A DNA stretch of 64,000 nt, taken from the NCBI RefSeq assembly GCF_001513745.1, contig NZ_CP013380.1, positions 3,720,001 to 3,784,000 on the forward strand. Reading direction: 5' to 3'. The stretch is from Burkholderia humptydooensis. Lineage in GTDB: Bacteria; Pseudomonadota; Gammaproteobacteria; Burkholderiales; Burkholderiaceae. The position numbers and the translations under genes were made by a program. This document shows positions 55,898 through 64,000 of this stretch, piece after piece. Every line of letters begins with the position of its first letter. Position 1 is the first letter of the stretch. The notes beneath the pieces were generated by a model. That model had not been told where the DNA came from and ran no database searches. It was given only the letters and a program-made list of their open reading frames with translations.

Positions 55898-57487
55898 ATG
55901 CGCTTCACGCACATCGCCGCTGCCGCGCTCGTCGCCGCCGCATCCGCCGTCGCCGTCGCGAAACCGCTGACGGTCTGCACCGAGTCGAGCCCGGACGGCT
56001 TCGACGTCGTCCAGTACAACTCGCTCGTCACGACGAACGCGTCCGCCGACGTCGTCTTCAACACGCTCGTGTCGTACGACGAAGCAACGAAGAAAGTGGT
56101 GCCCGCGCTCGCGGATAAATGGGACGTCAGCGCCGACGGCCTCACGTACACGTTCCATCTGCGCCCGAACGTCGCGTTCCAGACGACCGACTACTTCAAG
56201 CCGACGCGTGCGCTCGATGCCGACGACGTCGTCTTCACGTTCAGCCGGATGCTCGACGACGCGAATCCGTGGCACAAGGTCGCCGGCGCGAGCGGCTTTC
56301 CGCACGCGCAGTCGATGGGGCTCACGAAGCTCGTGAAGGCCGTCTCGAAGGTCGACGATTCGACCGTGAAGTTCGAGTTGACCGAGCCGAACGCGACGTT
56401 CGCGCCGCTCCTGACGATGGGCTTCGCGTCGATCTATTCGGCCGAGTACGCGGATCAACTGCTGAAGGCCGGCAAGCAGACGGATCTGAACGCGAAGCCG
56501 GTCGGCACCGGGCCGTTCGTGCTGAAGAGCTACACGAAGGACGCGGTGATCCGCTACGAGGCGAACCCGACGTACTGGGGGCCGAAGCCGAAGGTCGAGC
56601 GCCTCATCTACGCGATCACGCCCGATCCGTCGGTGCGCGCGCAGAAGGTGAAGGCGGGCGAATGCCAGATCGCGCTGTCGCCGAAGCCGCAGGACGTCGC
56701 GGCGGCGAAGGCCGATCGCGCGCTGAAGGTCGTCGAGGCGCCCGCGTTCATGACCGCGTTCGTCGCGCTCAACACGCAGAAGAAGCCGCTCGACAACGAC
56801 AAGGTTCGCGAGGCGCTCAATCTCGCATTCGATCGCGCGACGTACCTGAAGGTCGTGTTCGACAACACCGCGACGCCCGCGACGAATCCGTATCCGCCGA
56901 ACACGTGGAGCTACGCGAAATCGATCGCGCCGTATCCGCACGATCCGGCGAAGGCGAAGCAATTGCTCGCCGCGGCGGGCTTCCCGAACGGCTTTTCGAC
57001 GACGATCTGGGTGCGCCCGACGGGCAGCGTGCTGAACCCGAACCCGAAGGCGGGCGCGGAGCTGCTGCAGGCGGACCTCGCGAAGATCGGCGTGAAGGCG
57101 GACGTGAGGGTGATCGAATGGGGCGAGCTGATCAAGCAGGCGAAGCTCGGCCAGCACGATCTGCTGTTCATGGGCTTCGCCGGCGACAACGGCGATCCGG
57201 ACAACATCCTCACGCCGCAATTCAGTTGCAACTCGGTGAAGTCGGGCCTGAACTTCGCGCGCTATTGCGATCCGAAGCTCGACAAGCTGATCGCCGACGC
57301 GAAGGAAACCGCCGACCAGGCGAAGCGCGCGAAGCTGTACGAAGCCGCGCAGAAGATCATCCACGACGAGGCGCTGTGGATTCCGCTCGGCTACCCGACC
57401 GCCGCTGCGATCACGCGGCCGAACGTCGCCGGCTATCGCGTGAGCCCGTTCGGGCGACAGCATTTCGACGCGGTGTCGGTGCAGTAA
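55898..57487 (+). CDS. Peptide/dipeptide ABC transporter substrate-binding protein (DppA-like)
   Basis: Periplasmic binding protein of 529 aa of SBP family 5. The signal peptide ends near 22 (VAVA-KP). LTVCTESSPDGFDVVQYNS and WDVSADGLTYTFHLRPNVAF are typical of DppA. GGGAG precedes the ATG at 55898. No permease or ATPase gene follows, so it must dock with a transporter encoded elsewhere. The ligand may be dipeptides, heme or related compounds. Confidence 0.9.
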   Translation: MRFTHIAAAALVAAASAVAVAKPLTVCTESSPDGFDVVQYNSLVTTNASADVVFNTLVSYDEATKKVVPALADKWDVSADGLTYTFHLRPNVAFQTTDYFKPTRALDADDVVFTFSRMLDDANPWHKVAGASGFPHAQSMGLTKLVKAVSKVDDSTVKFELTEPNATFAPLLTMGFASIYSAEYADQLLKAGKQTDLNAKPVGTGPFVLKSYTKDAVIRYEANPTYWGPKPKVERLIYAITPDPSVRAQKVKAGECQIALSPKPQDVAAAKADRALKVVEAPAFMTAFVALNTQKKPLDNDKVREALNLAFDRATYLKVVFDNTATPATNPYPPNTWSYAKSIAPYPHDPAKAKQLLAAAGFPNGFSTTIWVRPTGSVLNPNPKAGAELLQADLAKIGVKADVRVIEWGELIKQAKLGQHDLLFMGFAGDNGDPDNILTPQFSCNSVKSGLNFARYCDPKLDKLIADAKETADQAKRAKLYEAAQKIIHDEALWIPLGYPTAAAITRPNVAGYRVSPFGRQHFDAVSVQ

Positions 57488-57641
57488 CGCTGCGACGCCC
57501 CCGCTGCGGCCCGCGCGCAACGACACGCGCCGGGCCGCATCGCGCGGCGCTTGCCCTGCTCCGCGCATCTCTCCTCCGACGAATTCAGAGCCGCCAGGTG
57601 AACGACTGAGCCTTCCCCGGCTGGTCTCGCCGCTGCGCATT

Positions 57642-57668
57642 GCGCTTCGTGCGCTTCGTGCGCTTCGT
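57642..57668. repeat. 9-bp tandem repeat, three copies
   Basis: GCGCTTCGT occurs three times in a row in the 222-bp gap after the dppA-like gene. No function is seen. Confidence 0.75.
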
Positions 57669-57709
57669 GCGCGCCGCAAAGCGATGGCGGCGCGGCGCCG
57701 CCCGCCGCG

Positions 57710-58789
57710 TCAGCCCGCGTGCCGGAACCGGATCACGCCGTCCGCGCCCGCGTCGCGCGCGAGCTCGCCTGCGAGCCACAGCAGGTTCAGGTGCGCGATC
57801 GCCTCGCCGAGCGCGAAAGTCATCTGATGAATGTCGAGCCCGCCCCGCTTGAACATGATCGGCACGATATCGGCCGCGCTCATCGGCCGCTCGCGGCAGG
57901 CGGCGCGCACTTCGGCCAGACGCGCATCGTGATGCGCGCGCAACTGCGCGACGCGCGTCCTCACGCCGCGGAACGGCTTGCCGTGCGACGGCAGCACGAG
58001 CGTGCCCTCCGCCATCGCTTCGTAGCGGCCGAGCGAGTCCAGATACAGCGCGAGCGGGTTCGCCTCCGGCTCGAGATCGAACACCGACACATTCGTCGAG
58101 ATGCGCGGCAGCACCATGTCGCCAGAGATCAGCACGCCGTCGGCCGCGCAGTGGAGCGCGCAATGTTCGGGCGAATGGCCGTAGCCCGTGACGACCCGCC
58201 ATTCGCGAGCACCGATCGCGAGCGCGTCGCCTTCGCGCAGCCGCCGGTAGCGCGGCGGCACGGCGGGCACGAGGTCCGCGAAGTAGCTGCTGCGGTTGCG
58301 CAGCTTGTCGAGCGCGGCCGGATCGGCGAGGCCGTGCCGCGCGAAATGGTCGGCGGCTGCAGGCCCGCCGGCGTTCGAGCCGTTGCCGGCCGCCATCAGG
58401 CAGCCGAACAGGTATTCGCCGAGCGTCATCCACAGCCGCACGTTCCAGCGCGCGCGCGCGCCGCCTTCGCACAGCCAGTTCGCGAGTCCGAAATGATCCG
58501 GATGGCAGTGCGTGACGATCACGCGCAGCACGGGCAGCCCGTCCAGGTGCGCATCGAAGATCCGCTCCCAATGCGCCTTGATCTGCGCCGACGCGATCCC
58601 GCAGTCGACGATCGTCCAGCCCGCCTGCCCGTCGATCTCGTCGCGCAGCAGCCAGAGATTGATGTGATCGAGCGCGAACGGCAGCGGCATGCGCAACCAG
58701 CGCACGCCCGGCGCGACCTCGACGAAGCCGCCCGGCTCGGGCAGCGTGTCGGCGAACGGGTAATCGAGTTGGTGTTCCAGTGCGTTCAT
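57710..58789 (-). CDS. Metallo-beta-lactamase-fold hydrolase
   Basis: 359-aa MBL-fold protein. The metal-binding motif is THCHPDHFG near residue 95, with further ligands in GYGHSPEHCALH and SGDMVLPRIS. A helical C-terminal domain follows, similar to the dinuclear-zinc hydrolases related to SdsA/AidC or glyoxalase II. No signal peptide is present. The ATG at 58789 is chosen because the open frame upstream to 59200 lies over the aceK leader. It is divergent from aceK. Substrate unknown. Confidence 0.88.
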   Translation of the reverse strand: MNALEHQLDYPFADTLPEPGGFVEVAPGVRWLRMPLPFALDHINLWLLRDEIDGQAGWTIVDCGIASAQIKAHWERIFDAHLDGLPVLRVIVTHCHPDHFGLANWLCEGGARARWNVRLWMTLGEYLFGCLMAAGNGSNAGGPAAADHFARHGLADPAALDKLRNRSSYFADLVPAVPPRYRRLREGDALAIGAREWRVVTGYGHSPEHCALHCAADGVLISGDMVLPRISTNVSVFDLEPEANPLALYLDSLGRYEAMAEGTLVLPSHGKPFRGVRTRVAQLRAHHDARLAEVRAACRERPMSAADIVPIMFKRGGLDIHQMTFALGEAIAHLNLLWLAGELARDAGADGVIRFRHAG

Positions 58790-59046
58790 CGGGGGGTCTC
58801 GTTGCGTTGTCGTCGGGCCCGCGGTGCGGCGCCGGCCGGAACCGATTCTATCGCTCAACGCGCGGAAGGTGCGCCGGACCGCCTTCGCGCCCCGGAAAAA
58901 AGATCGAGCCACGATCCCGCGCGAACCCCGATCGTTGCGAAAAGATCCGCCAAACGTCGCGGAACGTCGCCGAACCGGCCGGGCCGCCCGAAGCGGCCGC
59001 CTGCGCCGAATCGCCCCGCATTGGCTAAAGCGCGCCCGCCCGGCGC

Positions 59047-59052
59047 TAAAAT
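59047..59052 (+). promoter_or_regulatory. -10 box (TAAAAT) of aceK
   Basis: TAAAAT lies 33 nt before the aceK ATG. A possible -35 TTGGCT (59021-59026) is 20 bp away, longer than usual, so the match is modest. Confidence 0.35.
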
Positions 59053-59085
59053 GGCGTGAGCTTTCCGCCCGTGAGCCCCCGCACG

Positions 59086-60897
59086 ATGAATCATTTTCCC
59101 AAACTGCTGTCCTCGCAGATCGGCTTCGACGTCGCGCAGACGATCCTCGAAAACTTCGATCGCCACTACCGGATCTTCCGCGAAGCGGCCGTCGAGGCAA
59201 AGGGCCTGTTCGAGCGCGCGGACTGGCACGGGCTGCAGCGGCTCGCGCGCGAGCGCATCACGTCGTACGACGACCGCGTGCGCGAATGCGTCGAGCTGCT
59301 CGAGGACGAATACGATGCGGAGAACATCGGCAACGACGTCTGGCCGCAGATCAAGCTGCATTACATCGGCCTGCTGACGTCGCACCGCCAGCCCGAATGC
59401 GCGGAGACGTTCTTCAATTCGGTGTGCTGCAAGATCCTGCATCGCGCGTACTTCAACAACGATTTCATCTTCGTGCGCCCGGCGATCTCGACCGAATACA
59501 TCGAGAACGACGAGCCCGCCGCGAAGCCGACGTACCGCGCATACTATCCGGGCAGCGAGGGGCTCGCCGCGACGCTCGAGCGGATCGTCACGAACTTCCA
59601 GCTCAACCCGCCGTTCGAGGATCTCGAGCGCGACATCGCGTGCATCATGCAGGCGATTCACGACGAGTTCGGCACGTTCGACGAAGCGGTGAATTTCCAG
59701 ATCCACGTGCTGTCGTCGCTGTTCTACCGGAACAAGACCGCGTACGTCGTCGGCCGCATCATCAACGGCGACCGCGTGCTGCCGTTCGCGATGCCGATCC
59801 GCCACGTGCGCGCGGGCCTTCTCGCGCTCGACACGGTGCTCCTGCGCCGCGATCAGTTGAAAATCATCTTCAGCTTCTCGCACTCGTACTTCCTCGTCGA
59901 CATGAACGTGCCGTCCGCCTACGTGCAGTTCCTGCGCTCGGTCATGCCGGGCAAGCCGAAGGCGGAGATCTACACGTCGGTCGGCCTGCAGAAGCAGGGC
60001 AAGAACCTGTTCTATCGCGATCTGCTGCATCACCTGTCGCATTCGAGCGACCGCTTCATCATCGCGCCCGGCATCAAGGGCCTCGTGATGCTCGTGTTCA
60101 CGCTGCCGTCGTTCCCGTACGTGTTCAAGATGATCAAGGATCACTTCCCGCCGCCGAAGGAGACGACGCGCGAGCAGATCATGGGCAAGTACCTGCTCGT
60201 CAAGCGCCACGACCGTCTCGGCCGGATGGCGGACACGCTCGAATACTCGAGCGTCGCGCTGCCGCTCGCGCGGCTCGACGACGCACTCGTGCGCGAGCTC
60301 GAAAAGGAAGTGCCGTCGCTGATCGAATACGAGGGCGACAACCTCGTCATCAAGCACCTGTACATCGAGCGCCGGATGGTGCCGCTCAACCTGTATCTGC
60401 AGAACGGCAGCGACGCCGAGATCGAGCACGGCGTGCGCGAATACGGCAACGCGGTGAAGGAGCTGATGCAGGCGAACATCTTCCCCGGCGACATGCTGTA
60501 CAAGAACTTCGGCGTGACGCGCCACGGGCGCGTCGTGTTCTACGACTACGACGAGATCGAATATCTAACCGACTGCACCATTCGCCGCGTGCCGCCGCCG
60601 CGCAACGAGGAAGACGAGATGTCGGGCGAGCCGTGGTACACGGTCGGCCCGCACGACATCTTCCCGGAAACCTACGCGCCGTTCCTGCTCGGCGATCCGC
60701 GCGTGCGCGAGCACTTCATCGCGCATCACGCGGATTTCTTCGATCCGCAGCTCTGGCAGGACAGCAAGGACCGCCTGCTGCGCGGCGAGCTGCCCGATTT
60801 TTTCGCCTACGAGCCGTCGCTGCGCTTTTGCATCCGCTATCCGGAGCGCTTCGCGCCAGGCGCCGCGGCCGACGACGGCAAGCGCGCCGCCGCGTGA
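59086..60897 (+). CDS. aceK: AceK, isocitrate dehydrogenase kinase/phosphatase
   Basis: 603-aa bifunctional enzyme that phosphorylates and inactivates isocitrate dehydrogenase during growth on acetate, and reverses this. The nucleotide-binding segment is [12 protein letters not shown] near 319, followed by [17 protein letters not shown]. The catalytic loop region [23 protein letters not shown] is typical of AceK. The ATG at 59086 gives MNHFPKLL. It is not next to aceA or aceB here, unlike the enterobacterial aceBAK operon. Confidence 0.96.
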   Translation: MNHFPKLLSSQIGFDVAQTILENFDRHYRIFREAAVEAKGLFERADWHGLQRLARERITSYDDRVRECVELLEDEYDAENIGNDVWPQIKLHYIGLLTSHRQPECAETFFNSVCCKILHRAYFNNDFIFVRPAISTEYIENDEPAAKPTYRAYYPGSEGLAATLERIVTNFQLNPPFEDLERDIACIMQAIHDEFGTFDEAVNFQIHVLSSLFYRNKTAYVVGRIINGDRVLPFAMPIRHVRAGLLALDTVLLRRDQLKIIFSFSHSYFLVDMNVPSAYVQFLRSVMPGKPKAEIYTSVGLQKQGKNLFYRDLLHHLSHSSDRFIIAPGIKGLVMLVFTLPSFPYVFKMIKDHFPPPKETTREQIMGKYLLVKRHDRLGRMADTLEYSSVALPLARLDDALVRELEKEVPSLIEYEGDNLVIKHLYIERRMVPLNLYLQNGSDAEIEHGVREYGNAVKELMQANIFPGDMLYKNFGVTRHGRVVFYDYDEIEYLTDCTIRRVPPPRNEEDEMSGEPWYTVGPHDIFPETYAPFLLGDPRVREHFIAHHADFFDPQLWQDSKDRLLRGELPDFFAYEPSLRFCIRYPERFAPGAAADDGKRAAA

Positions 60898-60932
60898 GCC
60901 GCGCCATTTTCATCCCACGGAACCCACTTGAG

Positions 60933-61703
60933 ATGAACACGAACGACCATCCGCTCTCGCATCTGTTCGACAACAACGACGCCTGGGTCAAGCGCAAGCT
61001 CGCCGTCGATCCGCAATACTTCTCGCGCCTCGCCGACCAGCAGGCGCCCGAGTATCTGTGGATCGGCTGCTCCGATTCGCGCGTGCCCGCGAACCAGATC
61101 ATCGGCCTGCCGCCGGGCGAGGTGTTCGTCCACCGCAACATCGCGAACGTCGTCGTGCACACCGATCTGAACTGCCTGTCGGTGATCCAGTTCGCGGTCG
61201 ACCTGCTGAAGGTCAAGCACATCATGGTCGTCGGCCACTACGGCTGCTCGGGCGTGAACGCGGCGCTGCACAGCCGCCGCGTCGGGCTCGCGGACAACTG
61301 GCTGCATCACGTGCAGGACGTGCGCGAGAAGCACGCGGCGCTGCTCGGCGAATGGCCGCTCGGCGAAGCGCGCTATCGGCGCCTGATCGAGCTCAACGCG
61401 ATCGAGCAGGTCGTCAACGTGTGCCGCACGACGATCGTGAACGACGCGTGGGCGCGCGGCCAGCCGATCACCGTGCACGCGCTCGTGTACGGCGTGCACG
61501 ACGGCCGGATGCGCAACCTCGGGATGGCCGTGTCGCATCCCGGGCAACTCGATGCGACGTACCGCCGCGCAGTGGGCGCGCTCTCGGCAAAAGGCGCGCA
61601 TTCGGCGGACAATGACGTCGTGGCGGCCGACGCGGCGCAGCTCGCCGGTGCGGCCGATCTCATTGCCCAAACCATCAAGGAGACGAAACATGACGGCTGT
61701 TGA
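60933..61703 (+). CDS. can: Beta-class carbonic anhydrase
   Basis: 256-aa zinc enzyme that interconverts CO2 and bicarbonate. Zinc ligands are C46, H102 and C105, with the D48/R50 dyad in GCSDSRVPANQ and GHYGCSG. The start ATG at 60933 follows aceK by 35 nt. The last 14 nt overlap the next thiolase start (61690), so the two are coupled. It may supply bicarbonate for carboxylation linked to the same carbon pathways. Confidence 0.94.
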   Translation: MNTNDHPLSHLFDNNDAWVKRKLAVDPQYFSRLADQQAPEYLWIGCSDSRVPANQIIGLPPGEVFVHRNIANVVVHTDLNCLSVIQFAVDLLKVKHIMVVGHYGCSGVNAALHSRRVGLADNWLHHVQDVREKHAALLGEWPLGEARYRRLIELNAIEQVVNVCRTTIVNDAWARGQPITVHALVYGVHDGRMRNLGMAVSHPGQLDATYRRAVGALSAKGAHSADNDVVAADAAQLAGAADLIAQTIKETKHDGC

Positions 61704-62883
61704 TCAGGACCCGATCGTCATCGCGTCGGCGGCGCGCACGCCGATCGCGGGCTTTCAGGGCGACTTCGCGTCGCTCGCCGCGCCGCAACTGGGCGCGGCC
61801 GCGATCGCCGCGGCGCTCGAGCGCGCGGGCATCAAGCCCGAGCAGATCGACGAAGCGGTGATGGGCTGCGTGCTGCCCGCGGGGCAGGGACAGGCCCCGG
61901 CGCGGCAGGCGGCGCTCGGCGCGAAGCTGCCGCTTTCGGTCGGCTGCACGACGGTCAACAAGATGTGCGGCTCGGGCATGCGCGCGGCGATGTTCGCGCA
62001 CGACATGCTTGTCGCGGGCTCGGTCGACGTGATCGTCGCGGGCGGCATGGAAAGCATGACGAACGCGCCGTACCTGCTGCCGAAGGCGCGCGCGGGCATG
62101 CGCATGGGCCACGGCCAGGTGCTCGACCACATGTTCCTCGACGGCCTGGAGGACGCCTACGACAAGGGCCGCCTGATGGGCACGTTCGCCGAGGAATGCG
62201 CGGGCGAATACGCGTTCACGCGGGAGGCGCAGGACGCGTTCGCGATCGAATCGCTCGCGCGCGCGAAGCGGGCGAACGAGGACGGCTCGTTCGCGTGGGA
62301 AATCGCGCCCGTGACGGTGGCCGGCAAGAAGGGCGACACGGTGATCGCGCGCGACGAGCAGCCGTTCAAGGCGAACCCCGAGAAGATCCCGACGCTCAAG
62401 CCCGCATTCAGCAAGACGGGCACCGTGACCGCCGCGAATTCGTCGTCGATCTCCGACGGCGCGGCCGCGCTCGTGATGATGCGCGCGTCGACGGCGAACC
62501 GGCTCGGGCTCGCGCCCCTCGCGCGCGTCGTCGGCCATTCGACGTTCGCGCAAGCGCCGTCGAAGTTCACGACGGCGCCCGTCGGCGCGATCCGGCGCCT
62601 GTTCGACAGGAACGGCTGGCGCGCGGCCGAGGTCGATCTGTACGAGATCAACGAGGCGTTCGCCGTCGTCACGATGGCGGCGATGAAGGAGCACGACCTG
62701 CCGCACGACAAGGTCAACGTGAACGGCGGCGCGTGCGCGCTCGGCCATCCGATCGGCGCGTCGGGCGCCCGCATCCTCGTCACGCTGATCGGCGCGCTGC
62801 GCGCGCGCGGCGGCAAGCGCGGCGTCGCGAGCCTGTGCATCGGCGGCGGCGAGGCGACCGCGATGGGCATCGAACTGATCTGA
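61690..62883 (+). CDS. Acetyl-CoA C-acetyltransferase (thiolase)
   Basis: 397-aa thiolase that condenses two acetyl-CoA, or cleaves 3-ketoacyl-CoA. The nucleophile is Cys93 in NKMCGSGMRA; the base motifs are NEAFAVV, GHPIGASGAR and the C-terminal CIGGGEATA. AAGGAG lies 7 nt before the ATG at 61690, and the start overlaps the carbonic anhydrase end by 14 nt. It may feed PHB synthesis or complete the fadB-like operon at 10396. Part of its 3' end is duplicated at 55661. Confidence 0.95.
   Translation: MTAVDQDPIVIASAARTPIAGFQGDFASLAAPQLGAAAIAAALERAGIKPEQIDEAVMGCVLPAGQGQAPARQAALGAKLPLSVGCTTVNKMCGSGMRAAMFAHDMLVAGSVDVIVAGGMESMTNAPYLLPKARAGMRMGHGQVLDHMFLDGLEDAYDKGRLMGTFAEECAGEYAFTREAQDAFAIESLARAKRANEDGSFAWEIAPVTVAGKKGDTVIARDEQPFKANPEKIPTLKPAFSKTGTVTAANSSSISDGAAALVMMRASTANRLGLAPLARVVGHSTFAQAPSKFTTAPVGAIRRLFDRNGWRAAEVDLYEINEAFAVVTMAAMKEHDLPHDKVNVNGGACALGHPIGASGARILVTLIGALRARGGKRGVASLCIGGGEATAMGIELI
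62821..62862. repeat. 42-bp direct repeat (copy in thiolase gene)
   Basis: These 42 bases within the thiolase 3' end match 55661-55702 exactly, in the same orientation, about 7.2 kb apart. They could recombine and delete the segment between. Confidence 0.85.
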
Positions 62884-62915
62884 CCTCCGCCACGCACCCG
62901 AACAGGAGTCCTTCG

Positions 62916-63593
<678 letters not shown>

Positions 63594-63625
63594 GCCGGCC
63601 GCGCCGCCTCGTTCCTCGAATCACG

Positions 63626-64000
63626 ATGCAAGCCGCGACGAACGTCTCCGGGCGCCCGCTCGATTGCCCGTGCGGCGGCGCCGCGCCCGGCGCGAATGCG
63701 AATGCGCGCGCGCCGCGCTACGCGGATTGCTGCGCACGCCTGATCGACGGGCACGCCACCGCCGCGACGGCGCTCGAGCTGATGCGCTCGCGCTATAGCG
63801 CATACGTACTTGGCGCAACCGACTACCTGCGCGCGACCTGGGACGCGCGCACCTGCCCGCCCGATCTCGACGCCGATGCCGGCCGCGCCGACGCGCCGCG
63901 CTGGCTCGGCCTCGCGATCAAGCGCCATGTGCAGCTCGACGATACGCACGCCGAAGTGGAATTCGTCGCGCGCTACAAAATCGGCGGCCGCGCGCACCGG
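63626..64000 (+). CDS. YchJ-like (UPF0225) protein, partial at window edge
   Basis: The first 125 residues are visible. They begin with a zinc-binding-like CPCGG and then YADCCARLIDGHATAATALELMRSRYSAYV, followed by the DUF in which DYLRATWDA sits. The YchJ family has a SEC-C-like N-terminus and an NTF2-like domain, of unknown function. The gene continues beyond 64000, so its end and length are not known. Confidence 0.85.
   Translation, partial: MQAATNVSGRPLDCPCGGAAPGANANARAPRYADCCARLIDGHATAATALELMRSRYSAYVLGATDYLRATWDARTCPPDLDADAGRADAPRWLGLAIKRHVQLDDTHAEVEFVARYKIGGRAHR

Overview
The window is about 68-70% GC, with codon use and gene families typical of Burkholderia. The gene content fits the B. 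pseudomallei/thailandensis group: DctABD, a split MetH, PhaM, a DsbA with CPHC, an octanoyltransferase/lipoyl synthase block, and the small DUF3567, DUF1840 and DUF2917 proteins. This species guess comes from gene content only. I see no rRNA, tRNA, insertion sequence, prophage or CRISPR. It reads as ordinary chromosome backbone, about 90% coding, with one frameshifted gene and one gene remnant.

Layout. (1) 1-6619: C4-dicarboxylate transport (dctA, sensor dctB, sigma-54 activator dctD, all minus) and an acetate permease pair (actP plus a DUF485 protein). A textbook -24/-12 promoter and a perfect 32-bp palindrome precede dctA. (2) 6744-13583: a CoA-transferase, two unlike acyl-CoA dehydrogenases and a FadB-like fusion form one minus-strand operon, divergent from a LysR regulator. 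(3) 13681-18216: a frameshifted small membrane-protein gene, a gamma-glutamyltransferase-like lipoprotein lacking the usual nucleophile, and a LysR/quinone-oxidoreductase divergent pair. (4) 18387-25531: lipA, lipB, a DUF2917 gene, a GcvA-like LysR gene, ybeD, a D-amino-acid aminotransferase and dacC, followed by a small hydrolase and a thioredoxin-like ferredoxin. (5) 25579-30526: a 12-bp minisatellite, a VanZ-like membrane protein and an Mla-type lipid transporter operon (permease, ATPase, MCE protein, lipoprotein).

(6) 30825-36821: a periplasmic nucleotidase, a Sel1 protein, birA-coaX, a small membrane protein and the heptose-phosphate adenylyltransferase. (7) 36971-43505: a di-iron protein, then patatin, PhaM, enoyl-CoA hydratase and FAH-family genes read away from a divergent IclR regulator. 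(8) 43589-49815: DUF3108, DUF3567, metH in two genes and DUF1840. (9) 50019-54220: argS, a SPOR protein, dsbA and an SDR. (10) 54309-57487: an SDR/MarR divergent pair with two palindromic operators, a 63-bp thiolase 3' remnant and an orphan peptide-binding protein. (11) 57710-64000: an MBL hydrolase, aceK, carbonic anhydrase, thiolase, an SDR and a partial YchJ-like gene.

How it works together. Much of the window handles short-chain carbon: dicarboxylate and acetate uptake, acyl-CoA oxidation, thiolase, isocitrate dehydrogenase control by AceK, and storage-granule control by PhaM. The rest is housekeeping: lipoate, biotin and CoA cofactors, methionine, cell-wall D-alanine, outer-membrane lipid and disulfide formation. 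I found no clear new defence or mobile system. The most useful leads are the thiolase remnant with its 42-bp repeat, the GGT-like protein without its nucleophile, the one-base frameshift, the dctA control region and the MarR operator pair.
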